DNA of 17,699 bases from Planctomycetes bacterium UBA2386. GTDB taxonomy: Bacteria; Planctomycetota; UBA1135; UBA2386. The stretch is taken from assembly GCA_002343845.1 (NCBI GenBank), contig DDSQ01000109.1, positions 1 through 17,699 on the forward strand, read 5' to 3'. Shown here piece by piece: positions 6,500-14,186 of this stretch. The notes beneath the pieces are model-generated. The model did no database searches. It worked only from the letters and a program-made list of their open reading frames with translations, and had not been told where the DNA came from. Position 1 is the stretch's first letter, and each line of letters opens with the position of its first letter. The position numbers and the translations under genes are program-made.

Positions 6500-7765
6500 A
6501 TGCCGATGCGTTGGTTGCCGATCCTCGTCAGTTCGTGCGTGCTCGTCGCGCAGGATCCCGGCAAGAAGTGGCCGGAAGGCGCCGAACCCGCTTCGCCCGC
6601 CGCGAAGGCACCGCCGACGCAGCGCCGATTCACCGAGTTCCCGGTCCCCGACGTGCCGCCGCTCGACGTCGCCGCCGCGACATCGCAAGCGATCGTGGCG
6701 ATGCTCGCGCTGCAGGAAGGGGAAGGCGTCGACCAGTGGCCCTACCAGGGCGTCTACCGCGAGGACGAGAACCCCTCGCCCGTCGGCTACCGCGTCGGTG
6801 GAACCGCGATCGCATGCCTCGGCCTCGTCGCCGCACCCGGGTTCGCCAAGGACGAGGCCCGGAAGCAGGCCGTGCGGCGCGGCGTCGCCTTCGTGCTGAA
6901 GATGCTCGACGCGCCGCGCATGCAGGCGGACTTCGTCGGGCGCTACGACGTGCGTGGTTGGGGGCACATCTACGCGCTGCAGTTGTTCCTCAGTCTGCAG
7001 GACCAGGAACTCGTACCCGCGGAGTCGGTGCCGGCGGTGAAGGCGAAGACGAAGTGGCTCGTCGAGACGCTCTGTGCGTCCGCGATCCCGGAGACCGGAG
7101 GCTGGAACTACTCGCGACCACGCGGCTACCTCAGCCCCCAGAACCGCGCCTCGACGTTCATGACCGCGCCGGCGCTGCAGGCGCTGTTCCATGCCGCGGC
7201 CCGCGGTCACGAGGTGCCGGCGACGGTCGTCGAGCAGGCGCTGGCGGCGCTCGAGAGGGCGCGCGCGAAGCCCGGCGGCTACTCGTACGGGGCGCCGGCG
7301 AAGAGCATGGCCGAGGTCGAAGAAGCGAAGCTCACGATGATGGACCGCACGCCGAGTTCGGCTGCGCGCGCGGCGCTGTGCGAGACGACGCTGATGCTGG
7401 CGGGCCGCGGCGATGCGCAACGGCTCGCGCGGTCGATCGAGTTGTTCTTCGCGCACTGGGACGACCTGGCGAAGCGCAAGAGCGCGACCGGCACTCACAT
7501 CGAGCCGTACGGAATGGCGCCGTACTACTTCCTGTTCGGCCACGTCTACTGCGCGCAGGCGATCGAGTTCGTCGACGACGCCGGGCAGCGTGAGGCCCTG
7601 CGCACGAAGCTGCGCGCGGTGCTCGCGAAGTCGCGCGAGGACGACGGCTCCTGGAACGACCGCCAGTTCGGCCGTTCGGGCGGGTACGGCACCGCGCTCG
7701 CGCTGCTCACGCTGCACATGCAGCACCTGCCCAAGCCCGTGGCGTGGCGGCGCGACGCGAAGTGA
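6500..7765 (+). CDS. Exported alpha/alpha-toroid protein of the prenyltransferase/squalene-oxidase-repeat type
   Basis: The protein has 421 residues. Residues 1-17 look like a signal peptide (MPMRWLPILVSSCVLVA), with likely cleavage before Gln18; VSSC at 10-13 is a possible but very early lipobox. A Pro/Ala-rich linker runs to about 55. The rest is a series of helix pairs with QW-like, aromatic-rich turns, for example Trp80 in VDQWPYQGVY, the GGWNYSRPRGY turn, GGYSYG, and DDGSWNDRQFGRSGGYGTAL near 381-400. This is the repeat pattern of squalene-cyclase/prenyltransferase-like alpha-alpha barrels. The DxDD acid motif of true squalene-hopene cyclases is absent and the protein is exported, so hopanoid synthesis is unlikely. 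A binding or degradative role toward a polymer or lipid is possible but unproven. The start is set by the Shine-Dalgarno site. A DUF4384-like protein gene lies divergently upstream. Confidence 0.72.
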   Translation: MPMRWLPILVSSCVLVAQDPGKKWPEGAEPASPAAKAPPTQRRFTEFPVPDVPPLDVAAATSQAIVAMLALQEGEGVDQWPYQGVYREDENPSPVGYRVGGTAIACLGLVAAPGFAKDEARKQAVRRGVAFVLKMLDAPRMQADFVGRYDVRGWGHIYALQLFLSLQDQELVPAESVPAVKAKTKWLVETLCASAIPETGGWNYSRPRGYLSPQNRASTFMTAPALQALFHAAARGHEVPATVVEQALAALERARAKPGGYSYGAPAKSMAEVEEAKLTMMDRTPSSAARAALCETTLMLAGRGDAQRLARSIELFFAHWDDLAKRKSATGTHIEPYGMAPYYFLFGHVYCAQAIEFVDDAGQREALRTKLRAVLAKSREDDGSWNDRQFGRSGGYGTALALLTLHMQHLPKPVAWRRDAK

Positions 7766-7773
7766 CGCCGCCG

Positions 7774-7797
7774 CGGTGACGTCGGCTCGCGTCACTG
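7774..7797. terminator. Hairpin at the convergent toroid-protein / propeller-lipoprotein junction
   Basis: GTGACG (7776-7781) and CGTCAC (7790-7795) form a perfect 6-bp stem with an 8-nt loop, extendable to 8 bp with one wobble pair. It overlaps the stop codon of the - strand gene and sits 10 bp after the + strand stop. No U-run is present, so bidirectional termination is only plausible. Confidence 0.35.
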
Positions 7798-8964
7798 CCT
7801 CTGCAGGAACAGGTGCACACCGAGCTTGTTGGCGACGGCAACGTCGGGACGGCCATCGCCGTCGACGTCGGCGACCTCGAACTGCGTGCCAACACCGCTG
7901 CGGTCGTCGATCGGGTGCACTTCGAACGTGGGCTCGGGTCCGGTGGTCACGCGGATCCACAGCAGCCACGGCGTGCCGGCGGGGTCTTCGTCGCCCCCGG
8001 GCCCGTGCGCCCACCAGCGTTTGCCGGTGACCAGGTCGCGGGTGCCGTCGCCGTCGATGTCTGCACCGACCAGCGCGTGGGTCTGCGTCACGAGGTCGGC
8101 GATCGGCCGCAGCGTGAAGCGACGATGCCCGTCGGCGTCGCGGCGCTGGGGGCTCCAGGCGATGCCGCGCCCGTGCGGGGAACTGTGCACGACGTCGGCG
8201 AGCCCGTCCGCGTCGACGTCGATCACGTGCAGGTGCGCACCCTCATGGCACGAGCGCACGGGGTGCTCTTGCCACGGTTCGGTGGCGGCGCGCCCCGCCG
8301 CCGGTCGACGCCAGTAGCCTTGCGGTGCGATCACGTCGGTCGCGCCGTCGCCATCGACATCGCCGATGCCGAGCCCGTGCGCGAAGCGCTGCGCTGCCGC
8401 GCAGCCGGGGGCGCTGATCGCATGCACCTGCCAGGGCGCGCGTGGATCCGCGCCCGGCTCGCACCAGACGAGCCGGTCGCCGTCGCCGCAGACCAGGACG
8501 TGTCGGCCGTCGTCGAACAGGTCGACCCAAGCCGGCGACTCGTTGCAGACGTTGGGATGCACGAGGTGCTCCGACCAGGTCCCGCGGCCAGCCCCGGGGT
8601 TGCGGTACCAGTGCGCTCCCGTGCCCGGCATGCCGACCACGATCTGGTCGATCCAGCCGTCGGCGTCGATGTCCGCTGCGAAGCAGGCAAAGCACCGGCT
8701 GTAGGTCGTGCTGCCGTCCCCGTAGGTCGGCACCGTGCGGATCGCGTGCGGAAGCCAGTCCGGCGCCTCGTACCAGAGGTCGCCGACGAGCAGGTCGCGG
8801 TCCCCGTCGCCGTCGACGTCGGCGATCGCGATGCCCTCGGAACGGAACGCCGCATCGACGACGACGCGTTGCCAGGTCGGCGGGTCGGCGGGAACGGTCG
8901 CGCAGCCCGTGAGCAGGGCCAGCGATGCGATGCCGCCCACGCACTGACGGCGCGTCGGCCTCAC
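7792..8964 (-). CDS. FG-GAP/VCBS beta-propeller lipoprotein
   Basis: This 390-residue protein starts RPTRRQ, continues with a short hydrophobic core, and has a lipobox LTGC with Cys21 as the lipidation site. TRRQCV also loosely fits a twin-arginine signal, so Tat export is possible. Six calcium-binding repeats of the form DxDxDGxxD begin at 49, 98, 202, 249, 302 and 366, and a degenerate one at about 148 (VDLFDDG). The near-50-residue spacing predicts a seven-bladed propeller. The closing segment SGVGTQFEVADVDGDGRPD followed by VANK is typical of secreted planctomycete-type VCBS proteins. The role is probably binding or carbohydrate/protein contact outside the cytoplasm; no catalytic residues are identified. 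The GTG start at 8964 overlaps the TGA of the dehydrogenase gene by four bases (GTGA), indicating translational coupling. The longer open frame upstream is a shadow of that gene. Confidence 0.8.
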   Translation of the reverse strand: MRPTRRQCVGGIASLALLTGCATVPADPPTWQRVVVDAAFRSEGIAIADVDGDGDRDLLVGDLWYEAPDWLPHAIRTVPTYGDGSTTYSRCFACFAADIDADGWIDQIVVGMPGTGAHWYRNPGAGRGTWSEHLVHPNVCNESPAWVDLFDDGRHVLVCGDGDRLVWCEPGADPRAPWQVHAISAPGCAAAQRFAHGLGIGDVDGDGATDVIAPQGYWRRPAAGRAATEPWQEHPVRSCHEGAHLHVIDVDADGLADVVHSSPHGRGIAWSPQRRDADGHRRFTLRPIADLVTQTHALVGADIDGDGTRDLVTGKRWWAHGPGGDEDPAGTPWLLWIRVTTGPEPTFEVHPIDDRSGVGTQFEVADVDGDGRPDVAVANKLGVHLFLQRQ

Positions 8965-9695
8965 GCGCGATGCACGTGGTGGGGACTCGCCTGGTCGGTC
9001 GGCATCACGACGATGGTGTCGAGGTTGACGTGCGCGGGCCGGTCGACGGCGAACACCACGCAGTCGGCGACGTCCTCGGCGCGCAGCGGTCGCGTGCCGG
9101 TGTAGACCTTGGCGGCCCGTTCCTGATCGCCGCGGAAGCGCACCAGCGAGAACTCGGTCTCGACCATCCCGGGGTCGACGCTGGTGACGCGGATGCCGCT
9201 GCCGAGCGTCTCGATGCGCATCGCTTCGCAGATCGGCTGCAGCGCGCGCTTGCTGCCGCAGTAGACGCCGCCGCCGGCATAGGCCTTGTGGCCGGCGATC
9301 GAGCCGATGACGACGACGTGGCCGCGCCGTTGCTGCAGCATGTGTGGCAACACGCGCCGCGTCACCTCGAGCAGGCCGAGCACGTTGGTCTCGATCATCT
9401 CGCGCCACGCCTCGCCGGTGCCATCGGCGATCTTCTCGGTGCCGCGCGCGAGGCCGGCGTTGTTGACCAGCACGTCGATCGGGCCATGGGCGGCCAGCGC
9501 AGCGGCGACGAAGCGCTCGACGCTCGGCGGCGAGGTCACGTCGAGCGGGTGGCGCAGCGCGCCCGGGGCAAGGCCGTCGAGCCGCGCCGTCCGGCGGGCG
9601 CCGAGCGACAGGCGGTCGCCGGCGGCGGCGAACGCGCGGGCGCAGGCGGCGCCGATGCCCGAACTGGCGCCGGTGATCACGACGTGGCGGTTCAT
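8961..9695 (-). CDS. Short-chain dehydrogenase, YdfG-type (NADP-dependent 3-hydroxy acid dehydrogenase-like)
   Basis: This 244-residue SDR is cytosolic. TGASSGIG (8-15) binds the nucleotide, NNAG (78-81) and Asn104 are in place, and the catalytic Ser132, Tyr145 and Lys149 (YCGSK) are complete. Arg34-Arg35 after beta-strand 2 fits NADP(H). The C-terminal region GMVETEFSLVRFRGDQ with PLRAEDVADCVVF, PAHVNLDTIVVMP and a final HVHR closely follows E. coli YdfG, which oxidises L-serine, L-allo-threonine and 3-hydroxypropionate. Sulfoacetaldehyde reductases (IsfD) come from the same SDR neighbourhood, and here a TSUP exporter gene lies 19 bp upstream. The substrate is not determined. Its stop overlaps the start of the propeller lipoprotein. 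Confidence 0.85.
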   Translation of the reverse strand: MNRHVVITGASSGIGAACARAFAAAGDRLSLGARRTARLDGLAPGALRHPLDVTSPPSVERFVAAALAAHGPIDVLVNNAGLARGTEKIADGTGEAWREMIETNVLGLLEVTRRVLPHMLQQRRGHVVVIGSIAGHKAYAGGGVYCGSKRALQPICEAMRIETLGSGIRVTSVDPGMVETEFSLVRFRGDQERAAKVYTGTRPLRAEDVADCVVFAVDRPAHVNLDTIVVMPTDQASPHHVHRA

Positions 9696-9714
9696 GCCGG
9701 CACCATACGTGCCG

Positions 9715-10494
9715 TCAGCGCGCCAGCAGCAGCGTGATCTGCACGAGCTGTTCGACCAGCGACAGCGCGGCGATGACGACGACGACGCGACGTACGCTCG
9801 CGGCGCCCTTGTCGACGGTCCACTTGCTGGCGAGGAAGCTGCCGATCGCGGTGCCGACGGCGAGGCATGCGGCCGGTCCCCAGGCGATGACGGGCGCCTG
9901 TCCCGCCAGCAGCACCGGCGCCAGCGCGAAGCCCGTCAGGCTCGCGACCGACGACGTGATGACGACGACGCCCTTCGCGGCATTGACCGCCAGCATGTCG
10001 CGTTCGTAGCTCGCCACCAGCACCAGCGTCGCGACGAACCCGGTGCCGATCTGCGCGAAGCCCATGTGCAGGCCGATCAGCGCGCAGCCGAGCGGGCCGA
10101 ACCACCGGGCGTGCGCGGCGGCGCCGACCGCGGCGCGGCTGCGCTTCTGTTGGACCAGCAGCAGCATCAGCACGACAGCGAGGTAGACGCGGAACCACAG
10201 ATCGCTCGCCTTGAGCGCCAGGAGGTTGCCGAGGAACGCGCCCGGGATCGCCCACAACGCCATCCGCCACACGCGGGCCGGCGGCGTGATGCCCGCGCGC
10301 AGGAAGCCCAGCCAGGCGAACAGGCCGACGCCGATCGCCCCGAGGCGCGACGACGGGTTGGCCACGGCGATCGGCAGTCCGCACGCGTACTGGAACGCCC
10401 ACAACGCGAAGATGCCGGCCCCGCCGGCGACGTTGTTGATCGCGCCCATGCCGAAGCCGGCGACGAGCGTGATCAGGACTGCCGGCAGATCCAC
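9715..10494 (-). CDS. TSUP family membrane transporter (sulfite exporter TauE/SafE-like)
   Basis: This 259-residue integral membrane protein has about eight hydrophobic helices in two similar halves. The first half has AINNVAGGAGIF followed by a proline- and serine-bearing segment, PIAVANPSSRLGAIGV. The second repeats the glycine-rich pattern in GLHMGFAQIGTGF. This is the layout of TauE/SafE/DUF81 (TSUP) transporters, which move sulfite, sulfoacetate, isethionate or other small organic anions. The start is a GTG at 10494; no ATG occurs earlier in frame before the mdh stop, 10 bp away. The next gene, a YdfG-type dehydrogenase, follows after 19 bp, so the dehydrogenase product may be the exported anion. 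The cargo cannot be read from sequence. Confidence 0.82.
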   Translation of the reverse strand: MDLPAVLITLVAGFGMGAINNVAGGAGIFALWAFQYACGLPIAVANPSSRLGAIGVGLFAWLGFLRAGITPPARVWRMALWAIPGAFLGNLLALKASDLWFRVYLAVVLMLLLVQQKRSRAAVGAAAHARWFGPLGCALIGLHMGFAQIGTGFVATLVLVASYERDMLAVNAAKGVVVITSSVASLTGFALAPVLLAGQAPVIAWGPAACLAVGTAIGSFLASKWTVDKGAASVRRVVVVIAALSLVEQLVQITLLLAR

Positions 10495-10504
10495 GGGCCG
10501 CCGA

Positions 10505-11491
10505 TCAGCCCAGCAAGTCCTTCACCATCTCGCGTTCGTCGGTGAGTTCCTTCCAGCTGATCGCGGCCTTCTGCCGGCTGAACTCGTTCATCGTCAGACC
10601 CTGGACGATCCGCCAGTTGCCCTTGCCGTCGGTGGTGCACGGGAAGCCGCTGATCACACCCTCGGGGGTGCCGTAGCTGCCATCGCTGATCACGCACAGC
10701 GACGCGCAGTCGTCCTTGGTCGTCACCGAGTAGAGGCTCCGGGCGTGGTCGCACGCGGCTTGCGCTGCCGACAGCGCCGACGACTTGCCGCGCGCCTCGA
10801 TGATCGCCTTGCCGCGTTCCTGCACCGTCTTCAGGAACGGGCCCTGCAGCCACGGATCGTCGGCGATGACCTTCGCTGCCGGCTGGCCGCCGATCGTCGC
10901 GTGGTGCCAGTCGGGGTACTGCGTGTTGCTGTGGTTGCCCCAGATGATCACGTTCTTGACCTCGGACCAGTGGCGTTTGCTCTTCAACGCGAGCTGCGCC
11001 TTGGCGCGGTTCTGGTCGAGGCGCGTCATCGCCGTGAACCGATCCGCCGGCACGCCCTTGGCATTCTTCATGGCGATCAGGCAGTTCGTGTTGCACGGGT
11101 TGCCGACGACGACGACCCGAACGTCGGGTCCGGCGACCTCGGCGATCGCGCGGCCCTGGCCGATGAAGATCTTGCCGTTGTCCTGCAGCAGGTCCTTGCG
11201 CTCTTGGCCGGGTCCACGCGGCTTGCTGCCCACCAGCAGGCACAGGTCGGCGTTCTTGAACGCGACCTTCGGGTCGTCGCTGCACACGATCTCGGTCAGC
11301 AGCGGGAACGCGCAGTCCTCGAGTTCCATGCGCACGCCGTTCAGCGCCGGCAGCACCGGCGTGACCTCGAGCAACTGCAGCGCGACCTTCTGCTGCGGGC
11401 CGAAGATGCTGCCGTTGGCGATCAGGGGCAGCAGGGAGTAACCGATCTGACCGGCGGCACCGGTCACCGCGACGCGCTTCACTGGGCTCAT
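10505..11491 (-). CDS. mdh: Malate dehydrogenase (cytosolic-type, MDH type 2)
   Basis: This 328-residue enzyme interconverts malate and oxaloacetate with NAD in the TCA cycle. The N-terminal [12 protein letters not shown] (10-21) binds the dinucleotide. Glu42 after beta-strand 2 favours NAD over NADP. Substrate arginines are Arg92 and Arg98 in PRGPGQER and Arg162 in TRLDQNRA, and the catalytic pair is Asp159 with His187 ([10 protein letters not shown]). Length and order fit the type-2 group (E. coli has a different type). The usual TRLDHNRA is TRLDQNRA here. The ATG at 11491 gives the standard N-terminus. It is the third gene of a six-gene - strand run and ends 10 bp before the transporter gene, an unusual partner for a TCA enzyme. 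Confidence 0.93.
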   Translation of the reverse strand: MSPVKRVAVTGAAGQIGYSLLPLIANGSIFGPQQKVALQLLEVTPVLPALNGVRMELEDCAFPLLTEIVCSDDPKVAFKNADLCLLVGSKPRGPGQERKDLLQDNGKIFIGQGRAIAEVAGPDVRVVVVGNPCNTNCLIAMKNAKGVPADRFTAMTRLDQNRAKAQLALKSKRHWSEVKNVIIWGNHSNTQYPDWHHATIGGQPAAKVIADDPWLQGPFLKTVQERGKAIIEARGKSSALSAAQAACDHARSLYSVTTKDDCASLCVISDGSYGTPEGVISGFPCTTDGKGNWRIVQGLTMNEFSRQKAAISWKELTDEREMVKDLLG

Positions 11492-11556
11492 CCGGCCATT
11501 CCATCGCCGCGCCGGGTGCTTTCAAGCGCAGCGTTGCGCGACGTTCTCTCTCGTGC

Positions 11557-11871
11557 TCAGGCGCCGTCGCCGTCGCCCTGCGCGCCGACCTGCCGTTCGA
11601 CCAGCGGCGCCAGCTCCTCGCGCCACACCCGCTGGTACTCCGGGTGCCGGAAGAAGATGTCGCACGCGGTGCGCGATTCGAAGCCGGAGAACAGGGCCAG
11701 GTTGAAGCCCTGCCGGTCGGTGGCGACGTTGTGCGCCACCGTCAGGTGGTCGATGCCGGGCATGCGCTCGATCAGCGCCTGGAGCGACTCACGCGCCTGC
11801 CGGACGCGGTCGAGGCCGATCCCGGGCTTGAGCGCGAACAGGATCGTGCAGTGGAACATCGGCCGCGCCAT
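11557..11871 (-). CDS. Dabb-domain (stress-responsive alpha/beta barrel) protein
   Basis: The product is 104 residues. MFHCTILFALKPGI near the start, LTVAHNVATDRQGFNLALFSGF in the middle and HPEYQRVWREELAPLVER near the end match the dimeric alpha/beta-barrel Dabb family. Members include small ferredoxin-like-fold proteins of stress response and a few cyclases or monooxygenases. No function follows for this copy. The C-terminal tail is Gly/Asp-rich. Two starts are close together, ATG at 11871 and 11859; the first is chosen, and a further start at 11898 adds an Arg/Ala-rich stretch without homology. It sits 48 bp after the DUF2203 gene and 65 bp before mdh on the same strand. Confidence 0.75.
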   Translation of the reverse strand: MARPMFHCTILFALKPGIGLDRVRQARESLQALIERMPGIDHLTVAHNVATDRQGFNLALFSGFESRTACDIFFRHPEYQRVWREELAPLVERQVGAQGDGDGA

Positions 11872-11919
11872 CGTCGGCCGGGAGGCGGCGCGGGGCAACG
11901 TTCGTCGCCCCGGCCGCGG

Positions 11920-12324
11920 TCAGGCGCCCTTGGCCACGCGCAGCGGGCGCCGCTGGTGCTCTTCTTCGCCGGGCGGGTGGCCGTAGCACACCGAACCCTC
12001 GCCTTCCTGCCAGCAGAACACGACGTCGCCCGAACGGCTGGTGCCCGGGATGTGGACCGTCAGCGGGTTCGTGCGCAGCACCGTCATGCCGAGGCCCTCG
12101 AGCTCGTTCTTGCAGCGAGCGAGCGCTTCGTCGTGGGTCCAGATGCGGGCGTCCAGTTCGGCCAGTTCGCCGCGCAGCCCTTCCGGCGTGTTTGCCGACT
12201 CGAGCTGCTCCCGCTGGCGGCTGAGGGCGCGGCGCGTGGTCCGCCGCTCCAGCAGTTCGGCCGCAATCGCCCGCACCAGCTTCAAGGCCTGGTTGGCCTC
12301 CGGCAGGCTGTAGGTTCGCTTCAT
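11920..12324 (-). CDS. DUF2203 family protein
   Basis: This 134-residue soluble protein opens with MKRTYSLPEANQALKLVRAI, the DUF2203 pattern of an aromatic residue then xxxEAN. A long charged helical section (20-75), probably coiled coil, follows. It ends with SGDVVFCWQEGEGSVCYGHP (98-117), matching the family's conserved Cys-Trp, Glu-Gly-Glu and Tyr-x-His positions. The function of DUF2203 is unknown. The ATG at 12324 has a good AAAGGA ribosome site 8 nt upstream on the - strand. It is the first gene of the six-gene run that ends with the propeller lipoprotein and is divergent from the ETF-QO gene. Confidence 0.82.
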   Translation of the reverse strand: MKRTYSLPEANQALKLVRAIAAELLERRTTRRALSRQREQLESANTPEGLRGELAELDARIWTHDEALARCKNELEGLGMTVLRTNPLTVHIPGTSRSGDVVFCWQEGEGSVCYGHPPGEEEHQRRPLRVAKGA

Positions 12325-12467
12325 GGTCGGGGTCCTTTCGGTGCGAGGTCAGGCACCGTTCGCTGCAGCCGAGCCAACGGGCGCTGCGGCCGTGTCGTTG
12401 CAGCACGACGCTGCCCCTCTGTAGTGTGACGAAGTGCCGCGGTTACCAAGCCGCGTCCTCTCGAAAC
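12325..12467. promoter_or_regulatory. Divergent intergenic region between DUF2203 and ETF-QO genes
   Basis: This 143-bp region carries promoters for both sides. The AGGA-type ribosome site of the DUF2203 gene lies at 12333-12338 (TCCTTT on the + strand). GTCGT (12394-12398) and ACGAC (12405-12409) form a small inverted repeat. TTGCAG at 12398 and TAGTGT at 12422 have an 18-bp spacer and match sigma-70 boxes at only three of six bases each, a weak + strand promoter candidate. Confidence 0.35.
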
Positions 12468-14186
12468 ATGACCGAACGCGACGTGATGGACTTCGATGTC
12501 GTGGTCGTCGGCGGTGGCCCCGCTGGCATGGCCACGGCGATCCACCTGGCGAACCTCGTCGAACGCCACAACGCGGAGGTCGCGAAGTCGGGCAAGGGCG
12601 AGCCGATGGCGCCCCAGATCTGCCTGATCGAGAAGGCCGCCGAGATCGGCGCGCACTCGATCTCGGGCGCGGTGATGGACCCGAAGGGGCTCGATGCCCT
12701 GCTGCCTGGCTGGCGGACGATGGAGCCCAAGGCTCCGGTCGAGGCCGAGGTCCACACCGACTACGCGCTGTGGTTGACGGCCAAGGGCGGCTTCAAGTTC
12801 CCCATCACGCCGCCGCCGCTGAAGAACCACGGCAACTTCGTGGTGTCGCTGAACAAGCTGGTGAAGTGGCTCGGCGTCATCGCCGAGCAGAAGGGCATCC
12901 AGGTGTTCCCCGGCTTCCCGGGTGCCAAGCTGGTGCGCGACGGCGCTCGCGTGACCGGCGTGCAGCTCGGCGACAGCGGCGTCGACAAGCACGGCCAGCC
13001 GAAGGGGAACTTCCAGGCTGGCGGCATCCTGGCCGGCAAGCTCGTCGTGCTGGCGGAGGGCAGCCGCGGCTCGATGACCAAGCAGCTGGTCGCCGACCTG
13101 AAGCTCGAAGGCAAGAACCCGCAGGTCTACGGCCTCGGCGTCAAGGAAGTGTGGGAGGTGCCCGGCGGCCAGTGCGCGCCCGGCCTCGTCGTGCACACGA
13201 TGGGCTACCCGCTCGACAGCCACACCTTCGGCGGCGGCTGGGTCTACGGCATGGGCGCGACCGAGGGCGGCAAGAACCTGGTCTCGGTCGGGCTCGTCGT
13301 CGGCCTCGACTACCGCGATCCGACGATGGACGCGCACCGGAAGCTGCAGGAGATGAAGCAGAACCCGCGGGTCGCGGCGTTCCTGCGCGGCGGCAAGATG
13401 CTGCACTACGGCGCGAAGTCCCTGCCCGAGGGCGGGCTCTACTCGATGCCGCGCAGCTACGGCGACGGCTTCGTGCTGGTCGGCGATTCCGCCGGGCTGA
13501 TGAACAGCATGCGGCTGAAGGGCATCCACCTGGCCATGCGCAGCGGCATGCTCGCCGCCGAGACCGCGTTCGTCTGCCTGCAGAAGGGCGACACCTCGGC
13601 CGCGGCGACCGCGGCCTACGCCGAGCGGGTGCGCGGCGACTGGGTGCACGAAGAACTCTGGAAGTGCCGCAACTTCCACCAGGGCTTCCACGGCGGTCGC
13701 GTGGCGGGCCTCGTCAACGCCGGCTTCGCGCAGCTGTTCGGCGGCAAGGGCACGCTGTGGCGGGACGAGCTGAAGAGCAATGCCGGGCACGCCTACATGC
13801 AGACCGTCGGCAGCTACTTCCAAGGTCGTGGCAAGCCGAAGCTCGAGAAGCTGCCCGACGACGGCACCCTGACGTTCGACAAGCTCACGTCGGTCTATTC
13901 GTCGGGCACGCTGCACGAAGAAGACCAGCCGTGCCACCTCGTGGTGACCCAGCCCGACCTCTGTTCGACGCGCTGCGTCGAGGAGTTCGGCAACCCGTGC
14001 CAGCACTTCTGTCCCGCCGCCGTCTACGAGATGGAGGACAAGCCCGGCACCAAGCACGGCATCGACCTGAAGATCAACGCCAGCAACTGCGTGCACTGCA
14101 AGACGTGCGACATCATGGACCCGTACCAGGTCATCAACTGGGTGGTCCCGGAAGGCGGCGGCGGCCCGAACTACACCAACCTCTGA
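12468..14186 (+). CDS. Electron transfer flavoprotein:ubiquinone oxidoreductase (ETF-QO)
   Basis: This 572-residue FAD and 4Fe-4S enzyme passes electrons from reduced ETF (from acyl-CoA and amino acid dehydrogenases) to the membrane quinone pool. FDVVVVGGGPAGMATA (9-24) is the FAD Rossmann motif, and ISGAVMDPKGLDALLPGW and a later GDGFVLVGDSAGLMN (second FAD contact) are typical. The C-terminal ferredoxin-like domain has Cys515 (CPAAVY) with Cys541, Cys544 and Cys547 (CVHCKTC), the four cluster ligands, and ends with the family's GGGGPNY. The length matches FixC/FixX fused into one chain, as in mitochondrial-type ETF-QO. I chose ATG 12468; a GTG at 12426 adds 14 residues without homology. No etfA/etfB or acyl-CoA dehydrogenase gene is in the window. 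Confidence 0.92.
   Translation: MTERDVMDFDVVVVGGGPAGMATAIHLANLVERHNAEVAKSGKGEPMAPQICLIEKAAEIGAHSISGAVMDPKGLDALLPGWRTMEPKAPVEAEVHTDYALWLTAKGGFKFPITPPPLKNHGNFVVSLNKLVKWLGVIAEQKGIQVFPGFPGAKLVRDGARVTGVQLGDSGVDKHGQPKGNFQAGGILAGKLVVLAEGSRGSMTKQLVADLKLEGKNPQVYGLGVKEVWEVPGGQCAPGLVVHTMGYPLDSHTFGGGWVYGMGATEGGKNLVSVGLVVGLDYRDPTMDAHRKLQEMKQNPRVAAFLRGGKMLHYGAKSLPEGGLYSMPRSYGDGFVLVGDSAGLMNSMRLKGIHLAMRSGMLAAETAFVCLQKGDTSAAATAAYAERVRGDWVHEELWKCRNFHQGFHGGRVAGLVNAGFAQLFGGKGTLWRDELKSNAGHAYMQTVGSYFQGRGKPKLEKLPDDGTLTFDKLTSVYSSGTLHEEDQPCHLVVTQPDLCSTRCVEEFGNPCQHFCPAAVYEMEDKPGTKHGIDLKINASNCVHCKTCDIMDPYQVINWVVPEGGGGPNYTNL

Noticed and set aside
6500..7765. Squalene-hopene cyclase for hopanoid synthesis
   Set aside because: The protein has a signal peptide, is too short (421 versus more than 600 residues), and lacks the DxDD catalytic motif; only the alpha/alpha-toroid repeat type is supported.
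7813..9105. Long + strand open frame opposite the propeller lipoprotein and the dehydrogenase
   Set aside because: Its repeated Val-Asp-Val pattern is the reverse complement of the FG-GAP repeats, not a real protein repeat.
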